DNA of 64,000 nt from Microbacterium sp. SY138 (GTDB lineage: Bacteria > Actinomycetota > Actinomycetes > Actinomycetales > Microbacteriaceae). Below, piece after piece: positions 52,656-62,269 of this stretch. The notes under the pieces were generated by a model, which did not search any database, was not told where the DNA came from, and was given only the letters and a program-made list of their open reading frames with translations. Where the stretch lies: assembly GCF_039729145.1 (NCBI RefSeq), contig NZ_CP155793.1, positions 3,782,001-3,846,000 of the forward strand, read 5' to 3'. Made by a program: the position numbers and the translations under genes. Position 1 is the first letter of the stretch; each line of letters begins with the position of its first letter.

Positions 52656-53624
52656 TCAGCCGGCGAAGCGCGGCTCCGTCTCCGCGTAGTCCCGCTCGAG
52701 CTCCGCCAGGCGGGCGCCCTCTTCGCGCAGATGGGTCAGCAGCGCGGTGGCCGCCGGCGACGGCGCCCGATCCTTCGGCACCGTCACGCCGACCGAGCGG
52801 CGGATGGAGCTCAACGGCGTGGGCAGGATCCGCAGTTCACGGTCGTCGACGGCGATGAACATCGGCAGCGCCGCGATCACGTCGGTCGAGATCAGCAGGG
52901 TGCGCAGTGTCAGCATGGAGGTGCACTCGACGCGGTCGGGCGGCAACGGCAGCCCCTCGTGGAAGAAGACCGCTTCGAGCTCGGCCCGGAGCGCCGTCTG
53001 GGCCACGGGGAAGATCCAGGGATACGCGATCAGCTCGGCGAGGGAGTTCGCCTTGACACCGCCGAGCACCGGATGCCCGGCCCGTGCGACCAGACGGATC
53101 GGCTCCAGGTGCAGTCGCTCCTGCTCGAGCCGCACCGGCACCGTCGGCGAGAGCCGCCCGACGGTCAGGTCGAGGTCGCCCGCGAGCAGCAGCTGCTGCA
53201 GGGTGTCCGGGGTGCCCTCGCGCACCACCACGGTCAGCCGTGGATGCTCGGCCTTCAGCGCCGCGATGGCCCGCGGCAGCAGCAGGTTGGAACCTGCGAG
53301 GTGCGTGCCGACGGTCACCGTGCCGAGCTGCCCCGACTGCAGCAGCCGCACCTCCTCCCCCGCGGCGCGCAGCTCGGCGAGCACCGAGCGGGCGCGCTCG
53401 ATGAACGAGTGCCCGTATTGCGTCGGCCGCACGCCGCGCGGCAACCGTTCGAACAGCGGCACACCCAGCACCTCTTCGACCTCGCGGAGACCGCGGGTGA
53501 CGACCGGCTGGGTGATGTGCAGCGACTCGGCGGCGCGCACCAGGGTGCCTTCGTCGGCGATGGCGGTGACGAGGACGAGGTGGCGGATCTTGACCCGCCC
53601 GTCGAGCAGTCGATCGGTGACCAT
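52656..53624 (-). CDS. LysR family transcriptional regulator
   Basis: The 322-residue regulator has an N-terminal winged helix (VKIRHLVLVTAIADEGTLVR, then AAESLHITQPVVTRGLREVE) and a C-terminal effector-binding domain (GTVTVGTHLAGSNLLLPRAI, HPRLTVVVREG). It resembles the GbpR/PcaQ group, which controls aromatic and sugar catabolism. ATG 53624 fits the family start. It is divergent from the 3-hydroxyanthranilate operon. The effector is probably a pathway intermediate. Confidence 0.92.
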   Translation of the reverse strand: MVTDRLLDGRVKIRHLVLVTAIADEGTLVRAAESLHITQPVVTRGLREVEEVLGVPLFERLPRGVRPTQYGHSFIERARSVLAELRAAGEEVRLLQSGQLGTVTVGTHLAGSNLLLPRAIAALKAEHPRLTVVVREGTPDTLQQLLLAGDLDLTVGRLSPTVPVRLEQERLHLEPIRLVARAGHPVLGGVKANSLAELIAYPWIFPVAQTALRAELEAVFFHEGLPLPPDRVECTSMLTLRTLLISTDVIAALPMFIAVDDRELRILPTPLSSIRRSVGVTVPKDRAPSPAATALLTHLREEGARLAELERDYAETEPRFAG

Positions 53625-53634
53625 GATCCGGACT

Positions 53635-53650
53635 ATAGCCGTACGGGCAT
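53635..53650. promoter_or_regulatory. LysR-type binding site before the 3-hydroxyanthranilate operon
   Basis: ATAGCCGTACGGGCAT, an imperfect palindrome (6 of 8 positions) matching the pair at 52618-52654. It lies 10 bases before the lysR start and 57 before the aldehyde dehydrogenase start, the classic place for LysR autoregulation and divergent activation. Confidence 0.65.
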
Positions 53651-53707
53651 GGCAGTGCATCAAGAGAGTATTTGTCGGCATCCCTCGAACGTTCCTAGCC
53701 TGAGCCC

Positions 53708-55216
53708 ATGCCTTCCGAGACGATGACGCCTCCCCTCCGTGCCTCCGAGCAGGAGCGAACGCCCCGCGCGATCCACAACATGATCGCCGGCGAGCGCGTG
53801 GAGGGCATCGCCACCTTCGCGAAGGTCAGCCCGGTCGACGGCTCGATCATCGCCGAGGTGCACGAAGCCGGCACCGAGCAGGTCGACCGCGCCGTGGCCG
53901 CCGCGCGCGCCGCGTTCGACGGACCCTGGGGACGGATGACGGTCGCGGAGCGCGCCCGTCTGCTGCGCGGTGTGGCCGACGCGATCGACCGCCGCGCCGA
54001 TGAGCTCGTCGTGGCCGAGGTCGGCGACACCGGCAAGCCCGAGGCACTCGCCCGCGACCTCGACGTGGCCCGTGCCGCCGCGAACTTCCGCTCCTTCGCC
54101 GACACGGTCTCGACGGCAGGCCTCGACTCGTTCCTCACCGAGCTGCCCGACGGCCGGCGCGCCCTGAACTACGCCGTGCGCAAGCCGCTCGGGGTCGTCG
54201 CCGTGATCGTGCCGTGGAACCTGCCGCTGCTGCTGCTCACGTGGAAGCTCGCTCCCGCCCTCGCCACCGGCAACACCGTGGTGATCAAGCCCTCGGAGGA
54301 GACGCCGTCGTCGGCGACGCTGCTGGCCGAGATCCTCGCCGAGGCGGGGGTGCCCGCGGGGGTCGTGAACGTCGTGCACGGTTTCGGCGCCGATTCCGCG
54401 GGCGAGGCCCTCACCACGCATCCGGGCATCGACGGGGTCACGTTCACCGGCGAATCGTCCACCGGATCCGCGATCATGCGGGCGGTCGCGCCGCGGGTGC
54501 GCCCGGTCTCGTTCGAGCTCGGCGGCAAGAACGCCGCGCTCGTGTTCGCCGACGCCGACCTCGATGCCGCCGTCGCCGGGCTCGCCCGCTCCACGTACCT
54601 CAACACCGGCCAGGTGTGCCTGTGCACCGAGCGCATATACGTGCAGCGCGCGGTCTTCGATGAGGTGGCCGCCGGCCTCGCCGAGCACGCCGCCCGTCTG
54701 CGTCTGGGCCGCCCGGAGGACCCGGCCACGACCACCGGTCCTCTCATCTCGCAGGCCCACCGTGAGAAGGTGCGCTCGTACTTCGACCTCGCCGTCGCGG
54801 AGGGGGCGACGGTGCTCGCGGGCGGCGGCATCCCCACGCTCGGCGACGGACTCGACGGCGGATCGTGGATCGAGCCGACGCTGTGGACCGGCCTCGACAA
54901 CAGCAACCGCACCGTGCGCGAAGAGGTGTTCGGTCCCGTCGCCGCCCTCATCCCCTTCGACACCGAAGAGGAGGCGATCCGATTGGCGAACGACACCGAC
55001 TACGGCCTCGCCGCGGTCACCTGGACCACCGACCTGACCCGCGGACACCGTGTGGCGCAGCAGATGCGCACGGGCATGTCGTGGGTCAACACCTGGTATC
55101 TGCGCGACCTGCGCAGCCCCTTCGGCGGCGTCGGGCTCTCGGGCATCGGCCGCGAGGGCGGGCACCACTCGCTCGAGTTCTACACCGAGCCGACGAACGT
55201 GTGCGTGCAGCTGTGA
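53708..55216 (+). CDS. 2-aminomuconate 6-semialdehyde dehydrogenase (aldehyde dehydrogenase family)
   Basis: The 502-residue NAD-dependent dehydrogenase has Glu270 in SFELGGKNAA and nucleophile Cys304 in NTGQVCLCTERIYV, spaced as in class 1/2 enzymes, with the NAD-site segments VPWNLPLLLLTWKLAPAL and FTGESSTGSAI. The AmnC/NbaE role (2-aminomuconate semialdehyde to 2-aminomuconate) is inferred from the operon, which holds the enzymes before and after this step. First gene of the operon; GTGA overlap with the next. Confidence 0.88.
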   Translation: MPSETMTPPLRASEQERTPRAIHNMIAGERVEGIATFAKVSPVDGSIIAEVHEAGTEQVDRAVAAARAAFDGPWGRMTVAERARLLRGVADAIDRRADELVVAEVGDTGKPEALARDLDVARAAANFRSFADTVSTAGLDSFLTELPDGRRALNYAVRKPLGVVAVIVPWNLPLLLLTWKLAPALATGNTVVIKPSEETPSSATLLAEILAEAGVPAGVVNVVHGFGADSAGEALTTHPGIDGVTFTGESSTGSAIMRAVAPRVRPVSFELGGKNAALVFADADLDAAVAGLARSTYLNTGQVCLCTERIYVQRAVFDEVAAGLAEHAARLRLGRPEDPATTTGPLISQAHREKVRSYFDLAVAEGATVLAGGGIPTLGDGLDGGSWIEPTLWTGLDNSNRTVREEVFGPVAALIPFDTEEEAIRLANDTDYGLAAVTWTTDLTRGHRVAQQMRTGMSWVNTWYLRDLRSPFGGVGLSGIGREGGHHSLEFYTEPTNVCVQL

Positions 55217-56055
55217 CCGGCCTCCCCGAGTCCGACGGTGTGCGCGCGGCCGACGAACGGCTGCGACGCGCGGCCGAATCGGGGCACCCGTGCGCCCCGG
55301 TGCGCGACCTGCTCGGCGAGACGGATCAGGATGCCGCGTACGCCGTGCAGTCTCTCGGCATCGCCCGCCGCCTCGACGAGGGTCGACGGGTCGTCGGCCG
55401 CAAGATCGGCCTCACCTCCCCCGCCGTGCAGACGCAGCTCGGCGTCGACAGCCCCGACTACGGGGTGCTGCTCGACGACATGATGTTCGCCGACCGCGAG
55501 CCGATCGACCTCACCCGCTTCCTGCAGCCGCGGGCCGAAGCCGAGGTCGCCTTCGTGCTCGGCAGCGACCTCGACTCCCCCGCCACCCACGTCGCCGACG
55601 TGATCCGGGCCACGGAGTTCGTCCTGCCCGCCATCGAGGTCGTCGACTCCCGCGTGGCCGGGTGGGACATCCGCATCACCGACACCATCGCCGACAACGC
55701 CTCGAGCGGGGCGGTCGTGCTCGGCACCACGCCTCGGCGCCTCGACGGGCTCGATCTGACCGCGCTCGGCATGACGCTCGACCGTGAGGGCCGTCCGGTC
55801 TCGACCGGTTCGGGGGCCGCGTGCCTCGGCAGCCCGGTGATCGCGGTGGCCTGGCTCGCCCGCGAGGTCGCCCGCCGCGGGCAGCCGCTGCGCGCCGGCG
55901 AGGTCATCCTCTCCGGAGCCCTCGGCCCCATGGTCGACGCGACCGCCGGGGTGTATCGCGCCCGACTCGACGGTCTCGGCGAGGTCCGTGCCGACTTCTT
56001 CGGCACGGCATCCGGAAGAGCGTCGGGCACATCATCAGAAGGGGCTGCGGCATGA
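55213..56055 (+). CDS. mhpD: 2-keto-4-pentenoate hydratase
   Basis: The 280-residue member of the hydratase/decarboxylase (FAH-like) family has [32 protein letters not shown] with metal-binding Glu residues, and [15 protein letters not shown]. It hydrates 2-hydroxypenta-2,4-dienoate to 4-hydroxy-2-oxovalerate. GTG at 55213 gives the GTGA overlap. The gene at 58018 is its decarboxylase relative; the MhpD-like DxGVLLDDM motif supports the hydratase call here. Confidence 0.9.
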   Translation: MTGLPESDGVRAADERLRRAAESGHPCAPVRDLLGETDQDAAYAVQSLGIARRLDEGRRVVGRKIGLTSPAVQTQLGVDSPDYGVLLDDMMFADREPIDLTRFLQPRAEAEVAFVLGSDLDSPATHVADVIRATEFVLPAIEVVDSRVAGWDIRITDTIADNASSGAVVLGTTPRRLDGLDLTALGMTLDREGRPVSTGSGAACLGSPVIAVAWLAREVARRGQPLRAGEVILSGALGPMVDATAGVYRARLDGLGEVRADFFGTASGRASGTSSEGAAA

Positions 56056-56990
56056 CCGTCGGCATCGCCATCATCGGATCGGGCAACATCGGCACCGACC
56101 TGCTCATCAAGGTGAAGCGGCTCTCGACCACGCTGCATGTGGTCGCGATGGCCGGCATCGACGAGCACTCCGACGGCCTCGCCCGTGCGCGCCGGCTCGG
56201 AGTCGCCACGACCCACGCGGGCGTGGACGGACTGATCGCGATGCCCGAGTTCGCCGACGTCGAGCTCGTGTTCGACGCCACCTCGGCCGGCGCCCACGCC
56301 CGCAACGACGCCCTCGTGCGCAACGCCGGGCGCCTCATGGTCGATCTGACCCCCGCCGCGATCGGGCCGTACGTCGTGCCCGTCGTCAACCTCGACGCGC
56401 ACCTCGGTGCGACCAACGTCAACATGGTCACGTGCGGCGGCCAGGCCACGGTGCCGATGGTGGCCGCCGTGTCGCGCGTCGCCCCGGTGGCCTACGCCGA
56501 GATCGTCGCCTCGATCGCCTCGAAGTCGGCCGGTCCCGGCACCAGAGCGAACATCGACGAGTTCACCGAGACCACGGCCCGTGCGCTGGAGGTGATCGGC
56601 GGCGCCGACCACGGCAAGGCCATCATCGTGCTCAACCCCGCCGACCCGCCGCTCATCATGAGGGACACGGTGTTCTGCCTGGTCGAGGGCGACCCTGAAG
56701 CCTTGGATCGGGATGCCGTCAGCGCCTCGGTCGCCGACATGGTCGCCGCGGTGCAGGCCTACGTCGGGGGCTACCGGCTCAAGCAGCAGGTGCAGTTCGA
56801 CGCCGTCGACGAGGCCTACGTGCCCGCGCTCGATCGACCGTTCCGCGGGACGCGCGTGACCGTCCTGCTGGAAGTGGCCGGCGCCGGCCACTATCTTCCG
56901 GAGTACGCGGGCAATCTCGACATCATGACCTCGGCCGCCCTGCGCACGGCCGAACGACTCGTCGCCGAACGGACAGGGGTTCCCGCATGA
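56052..56990 (+). CDS. mhpF: Acetaldehyde dehydrogenase (acylating)
   Basis: The 312-residue enzyme converts acetaldehyde, CoA and NAD to acetyl-Co[16 protein letters not shown] begins the Rossmann fold at residue 5, and [19 protein letters not shown] carries the catalytic Cys. [14 protein letters not shown] and [13 protein letters not shown] are typical. It normally forms a channelling complex with the aldolase encoded next, with which it overlaps by ATGA. Confidence 0.95.
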   Translation: MTVGIAIIGSGNIGTDLLIKVKRLSTTLHVVAMAGIDEHSDGLARARRLGVATTHAGVDGLIAMPEFADVELVFDATSAGAHARNDALVRNAGRLMVDLTPAAIGPYVVPVVNLDAHLGATNVNMVTCGGQATVPMVAAVSRVAPVAYAEIVASIASKSAGPGTRANIDEFTETTARALEVIGGADHGKAIIVLNPADPPLIMRDTVFCLVEGDPEALDRDAVSASVADMVAAVQAYVGGYRLKQQVQFDAVDEAYVPALDRPFRGTRVTVLLEVAGAGHYLPEYAGNLDIMTSAALRTAERLVAERTGVPA

Positions 56991-58021
56991 CCACCTCATC
57001 TCCCCGCGTCTACGTGCAGGACGTCACCCTCCGCGACGGCATGCACGCGATCGGCCACGGCTACACGACCGACCAGGTGCGCGATATCGCCCGTGCTCTC
57101 GAGGCGGCAGGCGTTGATGCCATCGAGGTCGCGCACGGCGACGGCCTCGGCGGTTCGAGTGTGGCTTACGGACAGGGAGCGCACACCGACTGGCAGTGGA
57201 TCGAGGCGGCGGCCGAGGTGCTCGACCGCGCCGTCCTGACCACCCTGATCCTTCCCGGCATCGGCACGATCGACGACCTCGCCCGGGCCCGCGACCTCGG
57301 CGTCGCGAGCGTGCGGGTCGCGACGCACTGCACCGAGGCCGACGTCGCCATCCAGCACATCACGTGGGCGCGCGAGCACGGCATGGACGTCTCGGGCTTC
57401 CTGATGATGAGCCACCTCAACGACCCGCGCGGTCTCGCGGAGCAGGCGAAGATCATGGAGGCGGCCGGCGCACACTGCGTGTACGTCACCGACTCGGGCG
57501 GACGCCTCACGATGCGCGACGTCGCCGACCGCGTCGACGCCTACCGCGAGGTGCTCGACCCCGGCACGCAGATCGGCATCCACGCGCACGAGAACCTCTC
57601 GCTGAGCGTGGCCAACAGCGTCACGGCCGTCGAGCACGGTGTGTACCGGGTCGACGCCTCGCTCGCAGGGCAGGGTGCCGGAGCGGGCAACTGTCCGATC
57701 GAGGCGTTCATCGCGGTTGCCGACCTGCTCGGCTGGGAGCACGACTGCGATCTGTTCGCACTGCAGGATGCGGCGGAGGAACTGGTGCGTCCGCTGCAGC
57801 GCCGCCCCGTCCGCGTCGACCGCGAAACCCTTACGCTCGGCTACGCCGGGGTGTACTCGAGCTTCCTGCTGCACGCCGAGCGCGCGGCCGAGAAGCACGG
57901 CCTCGACGCCCGCGACATCCTCGTGGAGCTGGGCCGCCGCCGCATGGTGGGCGGCCAGGAGGACATGATCGTCGACGTCGCGCTCGACCTTGTCGCCACC
58001 CGTTCGGGGGTGACCGCATGA
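56987..58021 (+). CDS. mhpE: 4-hydroxy-2-oxovalerate aldolase
   Basis: The 344-residue HMGL-type aldolase splits 4-hydroxy-2-oxovalerate to pyruvate and acetaldehyde. [20 protein letters not shown] has the metal and catalytic Arg-Asp, [20 protein letters not shown] the metal-binding HxH, and [20 protein letters not shown] the conserved loop. The partner dehydrogenase is directly upstream. Confidence 0.96.
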   Translation: MTTSSPRVYVQDVTLRDGMHAIGHGYTTDQVRDIARALEAAGVDAIEVAHGDGLGGSSVAYGQGAHTDWQWIEAAAEVLDRAVLTTLILPGIGTIDDLARARDLGVASVRVATHCTEADVAIQHITWAREHGMDVSGFLMMSHLNDPRGLAEQAKIMEAAGAHCVYVTDSGGRLTMRDVADRVDAYREVLDPGTQIGIHAHENLSLSVANSVTAVEHGVYRVDASLAGQGAGAGNCPIEAFIAVADLLGWEHDCDLFALQDAAEELVRPLQRRPVRVDRETLTLGYAGVYSSFLLHAERAAEKHGLDARDILVELGRRRMVGGQEDMIVDVALDLVATRSGVTA

Positions 58022-58821
58022 CCGCGGACGCGGTGTTCGCCGCCGCGCTCGACACCGCGCAGCGCACCGCGACCGCGATCAGCCAGCTCTCCGCATCCGC
58101 AGAGGTCGATCTCGACACCGCGTACGCCACGCAGCATGCACTGATCGCCCGTCGGATCGCCCGCGGCGAGCGCCTCACGGGCCTCAAGCTCGGGTTCACG
58201 AGCCAGGCGAAGGCGCAGCAGATGGGCGTGCATGACGTCATCGTCGGCAGCCTCACCGATGCGATGCGCCTCGACGACGGCGCGCTGTTCGACCGGCGGT
58301 CCGCCATCCACCCGCGCATCGAACCCGAGGTCGCGTATCTGCTGGGCGCCGACATCGACGGCTCCGACACCGACCGCCCGTTGAGCGAGGTCGTCGCGGC
58401 GGTGGCTCCCGCACTGGAGATCATCGACTCCCGGTACCGGGACTTCCGTTTCCGCCTCGCGGATGTCGTCGCCGACAACACGTCGGCCGCCGCCTATGTG
58501 ATCGGCCCCTGGACCCCGTTCGTCCAGGCCGGTGCGCTCGACAACAGGGCCGTACGGCTCGAGGTCGACGGCAGGGTCAGCGCGACGGGCTCGACGGCGG
58601 CCATCCTCGGCGACCCCGGCCGTGCCATCGCGGCAGCCGCACGCCTCGCCTCTCGTCACGGCTTCACGCTCCGCGCCGGCACGGTCCTGCTCGCCGGCGC
58701 CGCGACCGCCGCCGTCCCGCTGCCCGACCAGGGCACGGTCGAGGCGACGATCACCGGCCTCGGACGCGTCTCCATCCACACCCACGACGGATCCGACAGC
58801 CTCGAGAAGGGATCACGATGA
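58018..58821 (+). CDS. 2-oxo-3-hexenedioate (4-oxalocrotonate) decarboxylase
   Basis: The 267-residue FAH-type enzyme has [33 protein letters not shown] with metal Glu residues, and [20 protein letters not shown], matching NbaG/DmpH decarboxylases. It removes CO2 from 4-oxalocrotonate to give 2-hydroxypenta-2,4-dienoate for the hydratase at 55213. Overlaps both neighbours by ATGA. Confidence 0.9.
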   Translation: MTADAVFAAALDTAQRTATAISQLSASAEVDLDTAYATQHALIARRIARGERLTGLKLGFTSQAKAQQMGVHDVIVGSLTDAMRLDDGALFDRRSAIHPRIEPEVAYLLGADIDGSDTDRPLSEVVAAVAPALEIIDSRYRDFRFRLADVVADNTSAAAYVIGPWTPFVQAGALDNRAVRLEVDGRVSATGSTAAILGDPGRAIAAAARLASRHGFTLRAGTVLLAGAATAAVPLPDQGTVEATITGLGRVSIHTHDGSDSLEKGSR

Positions 58822-59327
58822 CAACATCACGCGGCATCCTCGTCGAGGGCAAGGCGACGCCCCGAGGTCGCTTCCCGCATGCCAAGGTCTCCGGCGACCT
58901 GGTCTTCGTCTCGGGCACGTCCAGCCGACGCCCCGACAACTCCATCGCCGGAGCGGAGGTCGACGAGTTCGGCGCGACCCGGCTCGATGTCGCGGTGCAG
59001 ACCCGCGCGGTCATCGAGAACATCCGCGAGGTGCTGGCCGCCGCCGGCTGCACCCTCGACGACCTGGTGCAGGCGACGAGCTTCCTGGTCGACATGAACG
59101 ACTTCGCTCCCTACAACGCGGTCTGGGCCGAGTACTTCGACGAGCAGGGACCCGCCCGCACGACGGTCGCCGTGCATGCCCTGCCGCATCCGCACCTGCG
59201 CATCGAGATCCAGGCGATCGCGCGCCGCCCCGACACAACGATCGAACACAACACCGCTGACCACACCACCGCTGACCACACCACCGCTGACCACAACACC
59301 GCTGCCACTCTCGAGGAGGAGAAATGA
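58818..59327 (+). CDS. 2-aminomuconate deaminase, RidA family, with a repeat tail
   Basis: The 169-residue protein has a RidA domain ([27 protein letters not shown]-like [37 protein letters not shown] with the conserved Arg). In the 2-nitrobenzoate and 2-aminophenol pathways this family supplies 2-aminomuconate deaminase. The last 30 or so residues are an unusual tail of TADH units encoded by a 15-base tandem repeat (59239-59303), ending AATLEEEK. The tail is absent from usual RidA proteins of about 130-145 residues. Confidence 0.87.
   Translation: MTTSRGILVEGKATPRGRFPHAKVSGDLVFVSGTSSRRPDNSIAGAEVDEFGATRLDVAVQTRAVIENIREVLAAAGCTLDDLVQATSFLVDMNDFAPYNAVWAEYFDEQGPARTTVAVHALPHPHLRIEIQAIARRPDTTIEHNTADHTTADHTTADHNTAATLEEEK
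59239..59303 (+). repeat. 15-base tandem repeat in the deaminase gene
   Basis: ACCGCTGACCACACC-type units repeat about four times, encoding (T/N)TADH. The repeat lies just before the stop and the next gene's ribosome site (GAGGAGGAG), so changes in copy number would keep the frame but alter the tail. Confidence 0.8.
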
Positions 59328-59860
59328 GCACCACCACACCCGTCATCCCACCCGTGATCGATTTCGCCGCATGGATCAAGGAGAACGAGCATCTCCTGAA
59401 GCCGCCGGTCAACAACAAGGCCGCCTGGACCCCCATGGGCGACTTCATCGTGCAGGTCGTCGGCGGCCCGAACCAGCGCACCGACTTCCACTTCGACCCG
59501 TACGAGGAGTGGTTCTACCAATACCGCGGCAACATGCACGTGAACATCCAGACCCCCGACGGCCTGCAGCGCATCGACATCCGCGAGGGCGAGATGTGGC
59601 TGCTCCCCGGTAACGTCTTCCACTCCCCGCAGCGCCCCGAAGAGGGCTCCATCGGGATCGTGATCGAGCGCATCCGCGAAGAGGGCACGCTCGAGAAGTT
59701 CGCCTGGTTCTGCCCCAACTGCAATGCCAAGGTGCACGAGGTCGAGCTGCAGGTGCGCGACATCGTCGAGGACCTGCCGCCGGTGTTCCGCGACTTCTAC
59801 GAGAGCGAAGAGGGGCGCACCTGCCCCGAGTGCGGCGCCGTCCACCCCGGCAAGGGCTGA
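59324..59860 (+). CDS. nbaC: 3-hydroxyanthranilate 3,4-dioxygenase
   Basis: The 178-residue cupin dioxygenase opens 3-hydroxyanthranilate to 2-amino-3-carboxymuconate semialdehyde. Iron ligands His56, Glu62 and His100 ([13 protein letters not shown] and [10 protein letters not shown]) keep the family spacing. The bacterial C-terminal rubredoxin-like iron site is present: Cys130, Cys133, Cys167 and Cys170. The length is typical. ATGA overlap with the deaminase. Confidence 0.96.
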   Translation: MSTTTPVIPPVIDFAAWIKENEHLLKPPVNNKAAWTPMGDFIVQVVGGPNQRTDFHFDPYEEWFYQYRGNMHVNIQTPDGLQRIDIREGEMWLLPGNVFHSPQRPEEGSIGIVIERIREEGTLEKFAWFCPNCNAKVHEVELQVRDIVEDLPPVFRDFYESEEGRTCPECGAVHPGKG

Positions 59861-59866
59861 AGCCCC

Positions 59867-60859
59867 TTGGGCACGATCGACGTCCACACGCACTTCGTGC
59901 CGAGTTCCTGGCCCGACCTGTCGACACAGGTCGGGCCGGGTGTCTGGCCGACCCTGCGGGTGGATTCCGAGCGCGAGGCGATGATCATGCTCGGCGAGAC
60001 CGAGTTCCGCCGCGTCGGCGACGACTGCTGGGATGCGTCGGTGCGCGTGGCCGACATGGACGCCGACGGCGTCGAGATGCAGGTCGTCTCTCCCACGCCG
60101 CTGTTCTTCTCGTACGACAAGTCGGGTGACGAGGCCGTCAAGGTCGCGCGCATCTTCAACGACCTCGCTCTGGAGATCTGCGCTCCGGCCCCCGGCCGGC
60201 TGATCCCGTTCGCACAGGTACCCCTGCAGGATCCGGATGCCGCGTGCGCGGAGGCCGACCGCGCGATCGCCTCGGGCCACGCCGGTGTCGAGATCGGCAA
60301 CCACGTGGGCGACCGCGACCTCGACGACGAGGGCACGGTGACCTTCCTGCAGCACTGCGCCGACAGCGGCATCCCGGTCTTCGTGCATCCGTGGGACATG
60401 CCGGGCTCCCCTCGTCTCGACCGCTGGATGGCCCGGTGGCTCACCGGCATGCCCGCAGAGACGCACCTGTCGATCATCGCGATGATCCTGGGCGGGGTCT
60501 TCGATCGCGTCCCGCCCACCCTCCGCCTGGCGTTCGCGCACGGCGGCGGTTCGTTCGCGTTCTGGCTGGGCCGGTTCGAGAACGCTTGGCGGCAACGCCC
60601 CGACCTCATCGGCGTCAGCGAGCGGCCGCCCTCTGCGTACCTCGACCGTTTCAGCGTCGACAGCGTCGTGTTCGACCCCGTGGCCCTGCGCGTGCTGGTC
60701 GAGACCCTCGGCGCCTCCCAGGTGATGGTGGGCAGCGACTACCCCTACCCCCTGGGCGAGCGACCCGTCGGCGGCGTCATCGACCGGGCCGACTTCCTCG
60801 ACGAGGCGCAGAAGAGCGCCATCCGCCGCGACAACGCCCTGCGATTCCTCGGGCGCTGA
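59867..60859 (+). CDS. nbaD: 2-amino-3-carboxymuconate 6-semialdehyde decarboxylase (ACMSD)
   Basis: The 330-residue zinc enzyme decarboxylates ACMS, competing with its closure to quinolinate. It starts at TTG 59867, so that IDVHTHFVP (His7, His9) sits at the N-terminus as in other ACMSDs. FVHPWDMPGSPRLDRWM, LAFAHGGGSFAFWLGRFENA and VMVGSDYPYPLG carry the remaining metal and catalytic His and Asp. The rare TTG start just after the dioxygenase stop may limit expression. Confidence 0.93.
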   Translation: MGTIDVHTHFVPSSWPDLSTQVGPGVWPTLRVDSEREAMIMLGETEFRRVGDDCWDASVRVADMDADGVEMQVVSPTPLFFSYDKSGDEAVKVARIFNDLALEICAPAPGRLIPFAQVPLQDPDAACAEADRAIASGHAGVEIGNHVGDRDLDDEGTVTFLQHCADSGIPVFVHPWDMPGSPRLDRWMARWLTGMPAETHLSIIAMILGGVFDRVPPTLRLAFAHGGGSFAFWLGRFENAWRQRPDLIGVSERPPSAYLDRFSVDSVVFDPVALRVLVETLGASQVMVGSDYPYPLGERPVGGVIDRADFLDEAQKSAIRRDNALRFLGR

Positions 60860-60887
60860 CCCGCATGATCTCGAACGGACCCGCCGC

Positions 60888-62162
60888 ATGAGCACCACCT
60901 CCACCCGCCCCGCCATCGACCGCGCGACCTGCACGGCCCTCGACGATGCCGATCCGCTCGCCTCGATGCGCGAGCGCTTCGTGCTGCCCGACGGTGTGAT
61001 CTACCTCGACGGCAACTCGCTCGGAGCGCTGCCCCGCCACACCGCGGCGCACCTGCAGCGCGTGATCACCGAGGAGTGGGGCACCGGCCTCATCCGCAGC
61101 TGGAACGATGCCGGGTGGTTCGCCAAGCCGCGCACGATCGGGGACCGCATCGCGCCGCTCGTCGGAGCGGATGCCGGAGAGGTCGTGCTCGGCGACTCCA
61201 CGTCGGCGAGCCTGTTCCAAGCCGTGGTCGCTGCGGTCAGACTCCGACCGGGACGACGCGTGATCGTCGCAGAGCGGGGCAACTTCCCCACCGACCTCTA
61301 CATGCTCGAAGCGGTGCAGGAGCTGCTCGGCAGCGGAACGCCCCTGGAGCGCCGACTGATCTCCGACGACGGCCCCACGCTCGACGACGTGCTCGACGAT
61401 CACGTCGCCGTCGTCGTGCTCACCCAGGTCGACTACCGCACGGGACGCATGCACGACATCGCCGAGGTCACGCGCAAGGTCCACGCCGCCGGCGCCCTCG
61501 TGGTCTGGGATCTGTGCCACAGCGTCGGTGCCGTGCCGATCGACCTGAACGCCGCCGACGCCGACTTCGCGGTCGGCTGCACCTACAAGTACCTCAACGG
61601 CGGCCCCGGTTCGCCCTCGTTCATCTGGGCGGCCGCTCGGCATCACGATGCCGCCCGCCCCGCCCTCACCGGCTGGCACGGCCACGCGCGGCCGTTCGAC
61701 TTCACCGTGGACTACACCCCGGCCCCGGGCATCGAGCGGTTCCGCGTCGGCACCCCGCAGCTGCTCTCGGTGGCCGGACTTGAGGCGAGCCTCGACATCT
61801 GGGACGACGTCGACCTGGAGCTCCTCCGCGAGAAGAGTCTGCGGCTGACCGAGCTCTTCATGTCGCTCGTCGACACCCGCCTCACACCGCGCTGGGGCAT
61901 CGAGCCGGTGACCCCCCGTGAGTCCGCCCGCCGTGGCAGCCAGGTCTCCCTCCGACACGAAGACGGCTATGCGGTGATGCAGGCGCTGATCGAGCGCGGA
62001 GTGATCGGCGACTTCCGCGCCCCCGACCTCATCCGCTTCGGGTTCACACCGCTCTACACCTCCTACACCGACGTGTGGGATGCGATCGACGCGCTGGAAG
62101 ACGTGCTGCACAGCGAGATCTGGCGTGAACCTCGCTTCGCACGTCGCGGCACCGTCACCTGA
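60888..62162 (+). CDS. kynU: Kynureninase
   Basis: The 424-residue PLP enzyme splits 3-hydroxykynurenine (or kynurenine) to 3-hydroxyanthranilate (or anthranilate) and alanine. YLDGNSLGALPRHTAAHL, VVWDLCHSVGAVPIDLNAAD, PLP Lys234 in GCTYKYLNGGPGSPSF and LTGWHGHARPFDF are diagnostic. It is the last gene of the operon. Tryptophan dioxygenase, formamidase and kynurenine monooxygenase are not in the window. Confidence 0.96.
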   Translation: MSTTSTRPAIDRATCTALDDADPLASMRERFVLPDGVIYLDGNSLGALPRHTAAHLQRVITEEWGTGLIRSWNDAGWFAKPRTIGDRIAPLVGADAGEVVLGDSTSASLFQAVVAAVRLRPGRRVIVAERGNFPTDLYMLEAVQELLGSGTPLERRLISDDGPTLDDVLDDHVAVVVLTQVDYRTGRMHDIAEVTRKVHAAGALVVWDLCHSVGAVPIDLNAADADFAVGCTYKYLNGGPGSPSFIWAAARHHDAARPALTGWHGHARPFDFTVDYTPAPGIERFRVGTPQLLSVAGLEASLDIWDDVDLELLREKSLRLTELFMSLVDTRLTPRWGIEPVTPRESARRGSQVSLRHEDGYAVMQALIERGVIGDFRAPDLIRFGFTPLYTSYTDVWDAIDALEDVLHSEIWREPRFARRGTVT

Positions 62163-62186
62163 GACACCGTCACCTACTCGCACACC

Positions 62187-62256
62187 TGCATGACTCCTGC
62201 CCGGATGGATGAACGGACTGGTGTGCCGCGTCATGCATCCGTGTAGGAGTCATGCA
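62187..62256. terminator. Inverted repeat between convergent kynU and gntR
   Basis: TGCATGACTCCT (62187-62198) pairs perfectly with AGGAGTCATGCA (62245-62256). The 46-base interior holds further self-complementary pieces (CGGATG, GCATCCG). It probably folds into a large cruciform or bidirectional terminator. Confidence 0.55.
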
Positions 62257-62269
62257 TTCGCCCCAGGCG

